Position numbers and translations under genes: made by a program
Origin: Dryocola clanedunensis_A
GTDB lineage: Bacteria > Pseudomonadota > Gammaproteobacteria > Enterobacterales > Enterobacteriaceae
Reading direction: 5' to 3' (one strand)
NCBI GenBank assembly: GCA_038405435.1
Contig: JBBYHZ010000001.1
DNA length: 64,000 bases
The notes under the pieces: model-generated
What the model was told of the DNA's origin: nothing
Database searches by the model: none
Seen by the model: only the letters and a program-made list of their open reading frames with translations
Part shown: piece by piece, positions 63,928 to 64,000 of the stretch
Numbering within the stretch: the stretch's first letter is position 1
Layout: the number at the start of each line of letters is the position of its first letter

Positions 63928-64000
63928 GAGCCTGGCAGTTCCCTACTCTCGCATGGGGAGACCCCACACTACCATCGGCGCTACGGCGTTTCACTTCTGA
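63928..64000 (-). rRNA. rrf: 5S ribosomal RNA, 3' part (runs off the window)
   Basis: About 73 of 120 bases, cut at the window edge. On the minus strand it reads GAAACGCCGTAGCGCCGATGG, TGTGGGGTCTCC, CATGCGAGAGTAGGGAACTGCCAGG: the E. coli 5S 3' half. It is the tail of an rrn operon transcribed leftwards into the T1 and T2 terminators before metA, the place of rrnE in E. coli. Confidence 0.97.

Noticed and set aside
63704..64000. 98-codon frame at the right end
   Set aside because: It runs through rrn terminators and the 5S rRNA gene.

Overview
The window is an ordinary chromosomal segment of a gamma-proteobacterium of the family Enterobacteriaceae. Nearly every protein can be recognised as an ortholog of an Escherichia coli protein. 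The gene order is the E. coli order from metA to yjcE, read in the opposite direction. Several lineage-specific genes (a glutathione S-transferase beside soxR, an MltF-like transglycosylase beside ssb, a TraF-like barrel plus a cupin beside zur, an antiporter between pgi and lysC, a panS-type carrier) and the REP style suggest the Enterobacter/Lelliottia/Leclercia neighbourhood. The genus is an inference.

Layout, left to right. 1-8.3 kb: yjcE (cut by the window edge), ghxP, a GST, the sRNA SraL, the soxR/soxS redox switch, pdeC, yjcB and a periplasmic lytic transglycosylase. 8.3-18.3 kb: ssb and uvrA diverging from an SOS box, then yjbR, aphA, tyrB, alr, dnaB and qor. 18.5-25.2 kb: dusA, a TraF-like outer-membrane protein, a cupin, zur, yjbJ, the lexA-dinF SOS operon and dgkA. 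25.4-29.3 kb: plsB and ubiCA. 29.5-37.2 kb: the maltose regulon, malK-lamB-malM diverging from malEFG. 37.3-43.7 kb: psiE, the exopolysaccharide operon yjbEFGH and pgi. 43.9-50.4 kb: antiporter, lysine riboswitch and lysC, panS, a decayed toxin-antitoxin locus, yjbD and rluF. 50.5-62.4 kb: a small lipoprotein, yjbB, metH, iclR and aceBAK. 62.5-64 kb: metA, then the tandem terminators and the 3' end of a 5S rRNA gene, i.e. the tail of an rrn operon at the position of E. coli rrnE.

How the genes work together: stress circuits (SoxRS, LexA, Zur), DNA replication and repair (DnaB, SSB, UvrA), methionine supply (metA, metH), glyoxylate bypass (aceBAK under IclR), maltose uptake, and cell-surface functions. 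REP/BIME repeats sit in at least ten intergenic gaps.

I found no convincing new multi-gene system. The observations most worth a second look are: an internally deleted HigB-like toxin with an intact antitoxin; a REP element that now forms the coding sequence for the N-terminus of YjbG; an extra hairpin inside the expression platform of the lysC lysine riboswitch; a perfect 18-bp palindrome upstream of pdeC; and several gene gains and losses relative to E. coli (pspG, yjbQ, pepE, yjaAB missing). Comparisons with E. coli come from memory of its genes, not from a search.
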